Below are positions 32,165 through 40,830 of a stretch of 64,000 bases of DNA, piece by piece (within the stretch, counting starts at the first letter, position 1; each line of letters starts with the position of its first letter). Both the position numbers and the translations under genes were made by a program. This DNA is from G963675935 sp963675935 (lineage in GTDB: Bacteria; Planctomycetota; Planctomycetia; Pirellulales; Thermoguttaceae), in the NCBI GenBank assembly GCA_963675935.2, contig CAXXPV010000008.1, forward strand, positions 1 through 64,000, read 5' to 3'. Under the pieces are notes generated by a model. It did not search any database, was not told the DNA's origin, and saw only the letters and a list, made by a program, of their open reading frames with translations.

Positions 32165-33538
32165 ATGTACGACACCATCATCATCGGCGCGGGAATGTCG
32201 GGGCTTGCCGCGGGCATTCGCCTGGCGCACTTCGGCCATCGCGTCTGCATCCTCGAACGCCATAGCGCCATCGGCGGGCTGAACTCCTTCTACAAACAAC
32301 GCGGCCGAACGCTCGACGTCGGTCTGCACGCCATCACGAATTTCGTGCCAAAGGGCACTCGCACCGGCCCGTTCGCCCAAATGCTTCGCCAACTGCGGTT
32401 CGCCTGGGAGGAATGGGCGCTGTCGCCGCAACTCGGCTCGGCCATCATGTTTCCCGGCGTCACGCTGCGATTCTCGAACGAGTTCGAGATGCTCGAAAGC
32501 GAAGTGCGGCGATATTTTCCCCGGCAGATCGACGGCTTCAAGCGGCTGGCCACCGAACTGGTCGGCTACGATCAGTTCGGCCGGGCGGGCTGGAATCGCT
32601 CGGCCCGCAAGGTGGTCGGCGACATGATCGACGACCCGCTGCTTCGGGAAATGATCTTTTGCCCCCTGCTGTTTTACGGCGGCTCGCAAGAGTACGACAT
32701 GGATTTCGACCAGTTCAGCATTTTGTTCCGGGCGATTTTTTTGGAAGGGCTTGCCCGGCCGCTGGCGGGAATCCAAAAAATCCTGAAAATGCTGGTCCAC
32801 CGTTTTCAGGAACACGGCGGCGAGCTTCGTCTGCGGGCGCCCGTCGCGCGAATCGCCATCAAAGACGGCGCGGTCGAAAAAGTCGTGCTGGAAAACGGCG
32901 ACGAATTGGAAACCCGCTGCGTGCTTTCATCGGCCGGCTGGACGGAAACCTTGGAGATGTGCGACGATGGCCGCGCCGCCGACGTGGCCTCGGAAAACCG
33001 GCTGTCGTTCGTCGAGTCGATTTCGATCCTCGACCGCCAGCCTCGCGCGCTCGGCCACGACAAAACGATCGTCTTCTTCAACGATTCCGAAAAGTTTCAT
33101 TATGAGCGGCCCGACGATCTGGCCGACGTGCGGAGCGGAACGATCTGCTCGCCGAACAATTTCGCGTACGCCGAGCCGATGGTCGAGGGCATGATGCGGA
33201 TTTCGGCCCTGGCCAACTACGACCGCTGGCGCGCGCTCGACGCCGACGCCTACAAGGCGGCGAAGCTCGAGTGGTACGATCGGCTGGCCGTGTCGGCCGC
33301 GCGGTTCGTGCCCGATTTTCGGCCGGCGGTGATCGAAACCGATATGTTCACGCCGCTGACGATCCGTCGTTTCACGGGCCATGCCGACGGATCGATCTAC
33401 GGATCGACTCGCAAGAGCCGCGACGGCACGACGCATCTGAAGAATCTTTACATCTGCGGCAACGACCAGGGCTTGGTCGGCATCGTCGGCGCGATCATCA
33501 GCGGGATCAGCATCACCAATCGGCATTTACTGCGGTGA
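32165..33538 (+). CDS. FAD-dependent oxidoreductase (phytoene desaturase/CrtI-like)
   Basis: 457 residues. The N-terminal dinucleotide fold is MYDTIIIGAGMSGLAAGIRLAHFGHRVCILERHSAIGGLNS (GxGxxG plus the CrtI-like GG motif). The C-terminal FAD motif is DGTTHLKNLYICGNDQGLVGIVGAIISGI. In between: FVPKGTRTGPF and RRYFPRQIDGFKRLA. The class desaturates or isomerises polyene or lipid substrates. The ketosynthase/ACP pair upstream points to an acyl-chain-modifying role rather than carotenoid synthesis; no phytoene synthase is nearby. That link is inferred. Confidence 0.85.
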   Translation: MYDTIIIGAGMSGLAAGIRLAHFGHRVCILERHSAIGGLNSFYKQRGRTLDVGLHAITNFVPKGTRTGPFAQMLRQLRFAWEEWALSPQLGSAIMFPGVTLRFSNEFEMLESEVRRYFPRQIDGFKRLATELVGYDQFGRAGWNRSARKVVGDMIDDPLLREMIFCPLLFYGGSQEYDMDFDQFSILFRAIFLEGLARPLAGIQKILKMLVHRFQEHGGELRLRAPVARIAIKDGAVEKVVLENGDELETRCVLSSAGWTETLEMCDDGRAADVASENRLSFVESISILDRQPRALGHDKTIVFFNDSEKFHYERPDDLADVRSGTICSPNNFAYAEPMVEGMMRISALANYDRWRALDADAYKAAKLEWYDRLAVSAARFVPDFRPAVIETDMFTPLTIRRFTGHADGSIYGSTRKSRDGTTHLKNLYICGNDQGLVGIVGAIISGISITNRHLLR

Positions 33539-33571
33539 CGCAACCGCCGCCTCGGGACGGAGAATTGGCAA

Positions 33572-34522
33572 TCACTTGCTTTGGGTCTGAAAACTGCCGC
33601 TCAATCGCACGGCCGTTTCCGCCGCGTCGAATGGGTCGCAAACGGCGACAAATCGGCATTCGCTCAGGCTGCGGAACCATGTGCTTTGCCGCTTGGCAAG
33701 TTGGCGGGTGTGGCGTTGAACCAGTTCGACCGTCTCCGCCAAACCGTGAAGACCTTCCAGATGCTCGATCACTTCGCGATATCCGACCGCTTGTCGGGCG
33801 GTTCGACTCAGCGGCCGCTCTGCATCGGCCAGGAGCCGGCGAACCTCCTCGATCAGGCCGGCGGAAAACATTTCTTCCACGCGCCGCTCGATCCGGGCGT
33901 AAAGCTCGGCCTTCGGCCAGTCCAACACGAACACCCGGCACTCCTCGGCCGAACGACCCACGTCGAACTGCCGCTGCCACTCGCTGATCGGGCGGCCCGT
34001 CTTCTCGAAAACCTCGATCGCCCGGATGAGCCGCCGCGTGTCATTCGGATGAAGCCTCGCGGCGGACACAGGGTCAACGGTCGCCAAACGCTCGTGAAGC
34101 CAACCTTCGGCATGGCTGTGAGCGTCGTCGGCCAACCGACGGCGCAGCGTCCAATCGGCGGGCGGCCCCTCGAAAATTCCCCGCAGAAGCCCCTTCAGGT
34201 AGAGAGGCGTTCCGCCGACGAAAAGCACCTCGCGTCCCCGGCCGACGATTTCCGCCGCGACGCGCTCGGCCGCCGTGATATATTGAGCCAGACTGAACTC
34301 CTCGCTCGGCTCGACGATGTCGATCAGATGATGCGGCACGTCGCGCCGCTGCTCGACGCTCGGTTTCGCCGTGCCGATGTCCATTCCACGATAGACCGCG
34401 ATGGAGTCGAGCGAAATAATCTCGGCGCCGATCCGCCGGGCCAGCTCAATGCCCACGGCCGACTTGCCCGAAGCCGTCGGACCAGTCAGAAACCAGAAGT
34501 TTTGGAAGGGTGTCGCCGCCAT
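33572..34522 (-). CDS. miaA: tRNA dimethylallyltransferase
   Basis: 316 residues. Transfers a dimethylallyl group to adenosine 37 of tRNAs reading codons that begin with U. P-loop GPTASGKSAVGIEL, then SLDSIAVYRGMDIGTAKPS, VPHHLIDIVEPSEEFSLAQY, FVGGTPLYLKGLL, RRLIRAIEVFEKTG and QRHTRQLAKRQSTWFR, all in family order. The start at 34522 (MAATPFQNFWFLTGP) is chosen because the frame to 35020 overlaps the divergent membrane-enzyme gene antisense. Stands alone, divergent from the next gene. Confidence 0.95.
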   Translation of the reverse strand: MAATPFQNFWFLTGPTASGKSAVGIELARRIGAEIISLDSIAVYRGMDIGTAKPSVEQRRDVPHHLIDIVEPSEEFSLAQYITAAERVAAEIVGRGREVLFVGGTPLYLKGLLRGIFEGPPADWTLRRRLADDAHSHAEGWLHERLATVDPVSAARLHPNDTRRLIRAIEVFEKTGRPISEWQRQFDVGRSAEECRVFVLDWPKAELYARIERRVEEMFSAGLIEEVRRLLADAERPLSRTARQAVGYREVIEHLEGLHGLAETVELVQRHTRQLAKRQSTWFRSLSECRFVAVCDPFDAAETAVRLSGSFQTQSK

Positions 34523-34654
34523 CGTGCAGTCCAAAAGTGGGGTAGCCCTCGTTCCGTCGTGTGTGTTATAGAATGCACTATACGCCACGCTGGAAGGAAT
34601 ACGTATTCTGCCGCGCAAGTTCTTTTCTGGAAAGGGGTTGCCGGCAGCGGACAC

Positions 34655-36445
34655 ATGGATGGGTCCATGATGATCTCTGGGGGTCTTTACTGGTCGATCG
34701 TCGCGTTTGCGGCCATGCTCTACATGGGCGCGAATGTCTTTTTCCTGCGAATGGTTGTGCCGCATCCCGCACCGGGGCGTGGACGGCTGAAAATCTTCGC
34801 GTGGCATGGGCTGCTGCAACTGGTCCTGCTGGCCGCCCTCACACTGTTGTTGCAGATGCTCGGCGCGTCGCTGCTGCTGATGGCGATGGCGCTCGGCGTG
34901 CTGTTGATCGCCAACAACAAGAAATTCGGCCTGCTGAAAGAGCCTCTGATGCCGGCCGACATCGCCATGACGCTGCGCCAGTGGCGTTCCTGGCGTTTGC
35001 TGGCCAGCTATGCGATTCAAGACCGCCGGGCGATGGTTTTTCTGCCCGTGGCATTTGTGACCTGCACGGCCGTGTTGGTCTGCGATCCTTGGATATTAGG
35101 GCGTTACAATTATTGGCTGGCCGCGGCTTCGCCCGTGCTTTTGGCGGTCGTCTTCGCCCCGCCGCGCGGCCGATCGCTGGCAATCCGCTTGATGGCCGCC
35201 AACAAGCTGCCGTTTTGCGAATGGAACGTCACGACCAGCATGACGGGCGGCGGTTTTTTCCCGACGTTCATCCGGTGCATGGACGGAATGCCGCGGCCGG
35301 CGGTTCGCTCGATCAGCGCGGCCCATGCCCAGGCCATGCTGGCCGAGAAATCCTCGGCCGGCGAGTTTCCAATCCTATCTCCTCCAACGTCCGACCGACG
35401 GCCGCCGAACATCGTCGTCGTTCTGGCCGAGGCGTTCATGGACCCGCGAGCGGTGGGACTCCGCATCGAGCCGGATCCGCTGGTGAATTACGACGCGGCC
35501 GTCGAGCAAAGCGATTATTCCGGCGTCGCCCGCGTGCCGGTCTACGGCGGCTGGACGATCCGTTCCGAGTATTCCCTTCTGACGGGCATCAGCTTGGCGA
35601 GTTTTTCCAACAACATCGGCAATCCGAACGCCACGCTCGTAAGCCGGGCGACGCACTCGCTGCCGAAACATCTCCAAAAACTGGGCTATCGCACCGCGCT
35701 GGTCCATCCGTACGACGGCCGGTTTTACGGGCGCAACGTCGCCCGCGCCTCGCTGGGTTTCGACGAATTTCTCGACGGCAACAGCTTCACCAACGCGCTG
35801 TGCGAAGGTCGCTACGTGTCCGACGTCGCCGTGGCCGAGCGGGTCGAACGCGAGCTGCGCGAGGCCGCCCGGCCGACGTTTCTGTTCTGCGTCACGATGG
35901 AGAATCACGGGCCGTGGAGCACCAAGACGCCCGCGCCGACCGAACCGTTCACGACCGAGCCGCCGCTGAGCGAGACGAGTTTGGTGCCGTTCTCGCATTA
36001 TCTGCGCCACTTGCGCAGCGCCGATCGGATGATCGGGCATTTGACGGAGATGGTGGCCGCGGCCGACCGGCCTACGCTGGTCCTCTTGGTGGGCGATCAC
36101 ATGCCGTCGTTCACGGACATGTTCCGCGAGATCAAGTATCCGATTTTCGGCACGCCCGGCGTGCCCACGCCGCCGGGCCGCGAGCCTTGGCTGCGGACGC
36201 CTTATTTCCTGCTGTCGAATTTTTCGTCGCGCCATTGCCGGATGGATTGCGACATGAGTTTTCTGCCGGGCTTGGTGCTCGATTGCGCCGGCTTGAACGG
36301 CGACCGCTTTTTCCGCGAAAACAGTGCGATGCGCCGCCGCCAAAACGGCAATCTCTTCGATCCAGGCGTCGATCCGGAACTACGGCAGGCGTATTTGCGG
36401 TATTCCTACGAAGTCGCCGCGTTTCCCGAGCGATACGCCGCCTGA
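34655..36445 (+). CDS. LtaS/MdoB-like membrane phosphotransferase (sulfatase fold)
   Basis: 596 residues. The first 180 carry about five membrane helices (GLYWSIVAFAAMLYMGA, LLQLVLLAALTLLLQML, LLLMAMALGVLLI and others). The extracytoplasmic domain begins near residue 250 with NIVVVLAEAFMDP (metal-binding Glu) and GGWTIRSEYSLLTG, whose Thr301 aligns with the nucleophile of LtaS; FVSVT-like LFCVTMENHGPW and LLVGDHMPSF complete the metal site. Probably transfers phosphoglycerol-type groups to a surface glycan or lipid. The start at 34655 is uncertain by a few codons. Its last 40 bases overlap the converging amidohydrolase gene. Confidence 0.82.
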   Translation: MDGSMMISGGLYWSIVAFAAMLYMGANVFFLRMVVPHPAPGRGRLKIFAWHGLLQLVLLAALTLLLQMLGASLLLMAMALGVLLIANNKKFGLLKEPLMPADIAMTLRQWRSWRLLASYAIQDRRAMVFLPVAFVTCTAVLVCDPWILGRYNYWLAAASPVLLAVVFAPPRGRSLAIRLMAANKLPFCEWNVTTSMTGGGFFPTFIRCMDGMPRPAVRSISAAHAQAMLAEKSSAGEFPILSPPTSDRRPPNIVVVLAEAFMDPRAVGLRIEPDPLVNYDAAVEQSDYSGVARVPVYGGWTIRSEYSLLTGISLASFSNNIGNPNATLVSRATHSLPKHLQKLGYRTALVHPYDGRFYGRNVARASLGFDEFLDGNSFTNALCEGRYVSDVAVAERVERELREAARPTFLFCVTMENHGPWSTKTPAPTEPFTTEPPLSETSLVPFSHYLRHLRSADRMIGHLTEMVAAADRPTLVLLVGDHMPSFTDMFREIKYPIFGTPGVPTPPGREPWLRTPYFLLSNFSSRHCRMDCDMSFLPGLVLDCAGLNGDRFFRENSAMRRRQNGNLFDPGVDPELRQAYLRYSYEVAAFPERYAA

Positions 36446-37821
36446 ACGGCCGCGCCACCGTTTAAAACAAACGCGCCGCCGCAATAACACCCGACGACTC
36501 GCGCCGCCGCGTCGAAAAGCAACTCGTGCGGGTCGGTTGCCTCGCGGTCGGGCAGGGCCACAATCGCCAGATCGGCTCGACGGCCGGGCGAAAGCGAGCC
36601 GATCAAAGCCTCTAGCCCCAACGCCCGAGCGCCGGAGAGCGTCGCCATTTTCAGAATATCGGCCTTCGCGACGCCGGGATGACGCCGGGCCGCAAAACGC
36701 ATCTCCTCGAAAACGCTCAGGTCGGGCGACGACCCGCGACCGTCGGTGCCCAACGCGACCACGGCGCCCTCGGCCAGAAGTTTTTCGAGCGGATACTCGC
36801 GATGGGCAAACCAATCGTGGCTCCGCGGGCAATAGACCACGCTCATCCGTTCGCGGTTCGCGCCGACAAAGGCGATTTCCTCGTCGTCCAGGTAGTTGCC
36901 GTGGACGACCAACGCACGATGGGCCGCGGCCAAAACGCGCAGATAGTCGAGCGGACGCGAGCCGCGCCGAACGACCGAAGCGTCCCACGCGCCAAGTTCT
37001 TCAAGAAACTCGCGGAGCGGACCGCCGCCGTCGCGGAGCAACTCGATCTCTTCGGCCGATTCCGCCAGATGCATGGCCACGGGAATTTCATGCTCCCTGG
37101 ACATTTCGACGGCGGCCGAGAGCAATTCGGGCCGCACGCTGTACGGCGCGTGGGGACTCAAACCACGACTTGGACCCTTCGCCGATTTTCCCGCAAGATA
37201 CGACCGGGCCGATTCCACCGCGCCGGCGACGCGAGCGGTCGTCGGAGCAATCAATTCCAAAAACGCCGTGACGCCGGCCGGCGAAACCGCAAGCGGCGCG
37301 CCCGGCGGAACGATGTCGCCCAGCGCAGTTACGCCTGCCCGTAGACTCTCGGCAAGCCCCGCGAGCCTGCTGGGGACTGGTCCATTTTTCGGCGAGAAAT
37401 CGCATTTTGCGGATAAACAGTCGGCCGAAAACATGGACCTGTCCCCTTCCGGCGGCGCAAGGGGGACAGCCCCATTTTCGCGGCGGTCAAGTTCATTCGC
37501 CATGCCGTGTCCGTCGCGCCGCGAAAATTGGGACAGTCCCCTGTCTTGCCGCCGATACTGCATCACGAGACGGAGCCAATCGGCAAACCGGATGCCGCGA
37601 TGCCCAAGCGGCGCAGTGAGATCGCTGAAATTGAGATGCGTGTGGGCGTTGACCAGTCCCGGCACGATGGCCACGTTGCCCAAGTCGCAAAAATCGCCGC
37701 CCGCGTGGGAAACATTCAATCCGCACGCGGCGATTCGTTCGTCCTCGATCCGCAGTCCGCCGCCGCGGATCGGCTCGCCGACCACGGGGAAAACGTATCT
37801 CGCCCAAAGAGTTTCGCCCAT
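36406..37821 (-). CDS. Metal-dependent amidohydrolase with in-frame palindromic insertion
   Basis: 471 residues. Amidohydrolase superfamily: GLVNAHTHLNF (His60, His62), AMHLAES, LVHGNYLDDEE, and ALGTDGRGSSPDLSVFEEMRFA (catalytic Asp). This fits the ATZ/TRZ and aminodeoxyfutalosine deaminase group; I cannot fix the substrate. Residues about 93-150 (from RQDRGLSQF to PKNGPVPS) are encoded by two adjacent palindromic repeats (37371-37545) yet the frame stays open; homologous proteins go straight from the DWL helix to GLAESLRAGVTALGD. It follows the M16 peptidase gene on the same strand. Confidence 0.82.
   Translation of the reverse strand: MGETLWARYVFPVVGEPIRGGGLRIEDERIAACGLNVSHAGGDFCDLGNVAIVPGLVNAHTHLNFSDLTAPLGHRGIRFADWLRLVMQYRRQDRGLSQFSRRDGHGMANELDRRENGAVPLAPPEGDRSMFSADCLSAKCDFSPKNGPVPSRLAGLAESLRAGVTALGDIVPPGAPLAVSPAGVTAFLELIAPTTARVAGAVESARSYLAGKSAKGPSRGLSPHAPYSVRPELLSAAVEMSREHEIPVAMHLAESAEEIELLRDGGGPLREFLEELGAWDASVVRRGSRPLDYLRVLAAAHRALVVHGNYLDDEEIAFVGANRERMSVVYCPRSHDWFAHREYPLEKLLAEGAVVALGTDGRGSSPDLSVFEEMRFAARRHPGVAKADILKMATLSGARALGLEALIGSLSPGRRADLAIVALPDREATDPHELLFDAAARVVGCYCGGAFVLNGGAAVQAAYRSGNAATS
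37371..37545. repeat. Two tandem palindromes inside the amidohydrolase gene
   Basis: Unit A (37371-37447): arms ggggactggtccatttttcg and cgaaaacatggacctgtccc, as at 22516-22591. Unit B (about 37463-37541): arms ggggacagccccattttcgc and gcgaaaattgggacagtccc. Together they insert about 58 codons without a stop. Confidence 0.8.
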
Positions 37822-37847
37822 GGTTCAAGCCGGTTTCTACCGAATGC

Positions 37848-37913
37848 GTAGGTTATGCTTCAGCATAACACTGTTGCTTACAGCGTTTTTTGTTATGCTA
37901 AAGCATAACCTAC
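37848..37913. repeat. Palindrome with 12-bp flanking direct repeat, M16/amidohydrolase spacer
   Basis: Arms gtaggttatgcttcagcata and tatgctaaagcataacctac. Outside lie identical 12-base repeats cggtttctaccg at 37831-37842 and 37919-37930; on the coding strand this is cggtagaaaccg and includes the TAG stop of the M16 gene. The insertion therefore duplicated the stop region and moved the amidohydrolase gene about 88 bases away. Confidence 0.75.
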
Positions 37914-37924
37914 GAAATCGGTTT

Positions 37925-39163
37925 CTACCGCGGCCAACTCAATTCGGCCAAGGGGCCGATCGTGACGGTCGTCGGATTCGTCAGCGGATACCGAGCCAGC
38001 ACCGCGTGCAGATCGTCCAAGGTTAGGCGGGCCACGGCGTCCAACTCGGCCTCGACCGGCCGGTACTCGCGCCGATAAACCCAATCGCCGCCGACGGCAA
38101 AGAGCCGCCCTCGCGGCCGCTCGCTCGAAAGCACGATGCGCGAGCGGATTTTGCTCTTGGCCTGATCGAGTTCGGCCGCCGTGACGCCCTCGGCCTCGGC
38201 CGCGCGATAGATATTGACGATTCTCCGCAAATTGTCGGCCGTTTGCTCGGGTTCGCAGCTCATGTAGGTCATCATCATGCCGGCGCCCTGGTGTTCGCTG
38301 TGGCTCAAGCTGACGTGTTCAGCCAAGCCGGGATCGAGCAATTCCCAGTAGAGGCGGCTGCCGGAATCGTCGCCCAACACGGTGGCCAGCAGCTTGGCGG
38401 CGTAGCGGTCGCTGTCTTCGGCGGCCGGCCCCGTGGCAAGCTGCAACAAATACTGTTGCGTGGCGGTTTCCTTGCGCAACACATGGAAACCGTCATGGCC
38501 CTCGGCCCGCTCGACCGTCCGGCTCGTCGCCACGGGCTGCCACTCGCCGCAGCGCCGCTCGACGCTCGCCACGAGTTCCTCGAAGTCGATTCGCCCGGCG
38601 GCGGCCAGCACAATGTTGCCGGGGCTGTAGCGGCGGCGGAAATAGTCGGCCATCGCGTCGCTGGTCAGACCGCGAATGCTCGCGGCGGTGCCCAGCACGC
38701 TGTGGCCCAGCGGATGGGAACCGAAATGCATCGCACGGCACTTGTCATCGGCGCCGAATGGCGGCTGGTCCTCGTACATCTGAATTTCTTCGAGAATCAC
38801 CTGTTTTTCGGTGTCGAAATCTTCCTGCCGGAGCGATGGGCGGAGGATGTCGGCCAGCAGATCGACCGCGTGGTCTTGATGCTCCGGCAGCACGGCGGCG
38901 TAGAAGACCGTGTTCTCTTCATTGGTGTAGGCGTTGTAATGGGCGCCCATTTCGTCGAACTCGCGGTTGACGTCGTCGGCCGAGCGGGTGGGCGTGCCCT
39001 TGAAAACCATGTGTTCAAGGAAATGGCTGACGCCGGCCACGGCATCGTTTTCATCGCGGGCGCCGCTGTTGACGAAGAAACCCAGGGCGGTCGAATAAGC
39101 GGCGTCGTTGCACTCGGCGACGATTTCAAGGCCGTTGGGAAGCGTGTGTTTCACGAATTCCAT
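37925..39163 (-). CDS. M16 family zinc peptidase
   Basis: 412 residues. Inverted zinc motif HFLEH in GVSHFLEHMVFKGT with the distal Glu in EKQVILEEIQMYED; then HPLGHSVLGTAASI and YSPGNIVLAAAGRIDFEELV, and the C-terminal non-catalytic M16 lobe (SKIRSRIVLSSERPRGRL). This matches the roughly 420-residue mitochondrial-processing-peptidase-like bacterial form. The start at 39163 (MEFVKHTLPNGLEIV) is preferred, as this is where family members begin; the frame extends to 39268. Likely cytoplasmic or exported without a visible signal; the substrate is unknown. Confidence 0.9.
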   Translation of the reverse strand: MEFVKHTLPNGLEIVAECNDAAYSTALGFFVNSGARDENDAVAGVSHFLEHMVFKGTPTRSADDVNREFDEMGAHYNAYTNEENTVFYAAVLPEHQDHAVDLLADILRPSLRQEDFDTEKQVILEEIQMYEDQPPFGADDKCRAMHFGSHPLGHSVLGTAASIRGLTSDAMADYFRRRYSPGNIVLAAAGRIDFEELVASVERRCGEWQPVATSRTVERAEGHDGFHVLRKETATQQYLLQLATGPAAEDSDRYAAKLLATVLGDDSGSRLYWELLDPGLAEHVSLSHSEHQGAGMMMTYMSCEPEQTADNLRRIVNIYRAAEAEGVTAAELDQAKSKIRSRIVLSSERPRGRLFAVGGDWVYRREYRPVEAELDAVARLTLDDLHAVLARYPLTNPTTVTIGPLAELSWPR

Positions 39164-39477
39164 ACCGTTGTCCGCCTTCGCGCGGCCGCAGCCGCCTGTT
39201 GAAGAGTCATGCGCGGGAGATGGCGTTTGCACCATCGCTCCCGGCGAAATTCGAGCATTATTGACCATCGGGAAGGTATTGCAATATCGTCACTCAATAA
39301 GCAGTCCAATGTTGCATTACTACTCTAAAGATCAGATTCGATTGTATTCCATGAAATACCGCCGGGCAATGACCAGGAGACCTGCATCGTGGATTTTGGC
39401 GAACGTGGCGGGCGTTTGGTTCGTGGAAATTGTGGGCGGACTTTCGCAACAGCCCCTTGATTTGGTGGGGTGCTCCT
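39164..39477. other. Spacer without a recognised gene
   Basis: About 310 bases between the M16 gene start and the end of the MBL gene. AT-rich in the middle (near 39285-39345). It presumably contains the M16 promoter on the minus strand; I see no certain promoter boxes, repeat or RNA. Confidence 0.4.
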
Positions 39478-40242
39478 TCACACTTCCATTACCTCGCTCG
39501 CCGCGTATCGGGTTGCGACAAAAATCGGCATCCGCTTGCCGAGTATTCGGTGATGCGTCTTCAGGGCCAACTCGGGCGTGTTGTTGTCCTTCGACAAATG
39601 CGCCAGGCACGCCCATTGCATTCTTTCCGACGCGCGGGAAAGCAAGACCTCGGCGGCTTCGTCGTTCGAGATATGACCGCCGGGACCTTTGATGCGGTCT
39701 TTGAGAAATTTGGGATAGGGACCGCCGGCCAGCATCTCGGGATCGTAGTTGCTTTCCAAAAGGACCGCGTCCAACGAAGCGATAACGTCTTCCAGTTCGC
39801 TGAAGACGTGCCCCAGATCGGTCAAAACGCCCAGGCGATGCCGGCCGTCGTCCACCACGAAAACCACGCCGTCCACGCCGTCGTGGGGCGTCGGAATCGT
39901 TTCGACCGTCACCCCGTCGAATCGCAGGGTTTCGCCGGCCGCGAAGGGCCGGAGGTCTTCGATCGCGCCGAGATTGTAGCGGCTTGCCGCCCGGTAGGTT
40001 TTGGCGGTGGCGAAGACCGGCAGGCCGAATTTGCGATGGAAAACGCCCATGCCGCGGGAGTGATCGGCGTGGTCGTGGGAAATCAGCACGGCGTCGGCGT
40101 CGGCGATGTTTCGGCCATGCCGAGCAAGCCGCTCCTGGGCGCAGATTCCGCTGAGCCCGGCGTCGAACAACAATTTGACGCCGTCGGTCTCGACGTAGAT
40201 GCAGTTGCCGTTGCTGCCGGACTGGAGGGAAATGACTCGCAT
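39478..40242 (-). CDS. MBL-fold metallo-hydrolase (YycJ/WalJ-like)
   Basis: 254 residues. Begins MRVISLQSGSNGNCIYVE, the YycJ opening; metal ligands lie in SHDHADHSRG, then TPHDGVDGVVFVV, LTDLGHV, LLESNYD and LAHLSKDNNTPELA. YycJ-like enzymes are nucleases or hydrolases linked to cell-wall signalling and DNA repair. The start at 40242 is fixed by the opening motif; the frame upstream runs through a palindrome. It lies alone, divergent from the DUF4912 gene. Confidence 0.9.
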   Translation of the reverse strand: MRVISLQSGSNGNCIYVETDGVKLLFDAGLSGICAQERLARHGRNIADADAVLISHDHADHSRGMGVFHRKFGLPVFATAKTYRAASRYNLGAIEDLRPFAAGETLRFDGVTVETIPTPHDGVDGVVFVVDDGRHRLGVLTDLGHVFSELEDVIASLDAVLLESNYDPEMLAGGPYPKFLKDRIKGPGGHISNDEAAEVLLSRASERMQWACLAHLSKDNNTPELALKTHHRILGKRMPIFVATRYAASEVMEV

Positions 40243-40285
40243 GGAAGCATTGTACCGCGAGACGCCCGAAGTGTCATGCCGCTGT

Positions 40286-40382
40286 ATCCACGTAGCAGGC
40301 ACACTCCGTGGGCCGTTGGCAACGGCGATGACGGAAATTGGCATCGAGCGGACGGCCCACGGAGTGTGCCTGCTACGTGGAT
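40286..40382. repeat. Palindrome of the GTAGCAGGCACACTCCGTGGG type
   Basis: Arms atccacgtagcaggcacact and agtgtgcctgctacgtggat, 31 bases each, around a 35-base loop. A shorter related hairpin lies at 42944-43002, and half of one abuts the insertion sequence at 1694-1719. The rest of the 590-base spacer (40243-40830) shows an AT-rich patch near 40440-40560 that may hold the DUF4912 promoter; no gene is supported. Confidence 0.8.
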
Positions 40383-40830
40383 CACCAGTCGCCCAGTCGC
40401 GCTGCCGCACTCCCAAGGCAGATAATTTCAAAACCAGCCAATATGGCGTATGTGAATATAGCACTTAGTGATTGTGTTTATGTGCTTTTTAATGTTTTTT
40501 TCTGACAGGCGTGCGATTTGTTCGCCGTCAAAGCGATTGTCATAACGCCATGGCATATAATAAGATGCGAACATTGGGATGACGATCCGCGATGGCGTGG
40601 ATGGCAAGAAATCATTGCGTGTGTGGGGGTGCTTGGATATAATGGGTAGAGGAAGTTTTCTCCGCCTTGCCCAGCCTATCGTTGGGTGCCTGCCCACCGG
40701 GCGGTGAAAACACTCCGGCGGCCATGAGGTGGCCGTGTTAGCTAGTGACAATTCGCCTTTCTGTCACGGACGACGCTGAACCCAACGCCGACTCGCGTTT
40801 TTTCACCCCCGCGAGATCGGCAAACCGGAA

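Noticed and set aside
33581..34654. Long N-terminal extension of the LtaS-like protein
   Set aside because: The region is antisense to miaA, whose motifs are complete; the membrane enzyme starts normally at 34655.
34523..35020. N-terminal extension of miaA
   Set aside because: It overlaps the divergent membrane protein antisense and lies before the P-loop opening; family members start near GPTASGKS.
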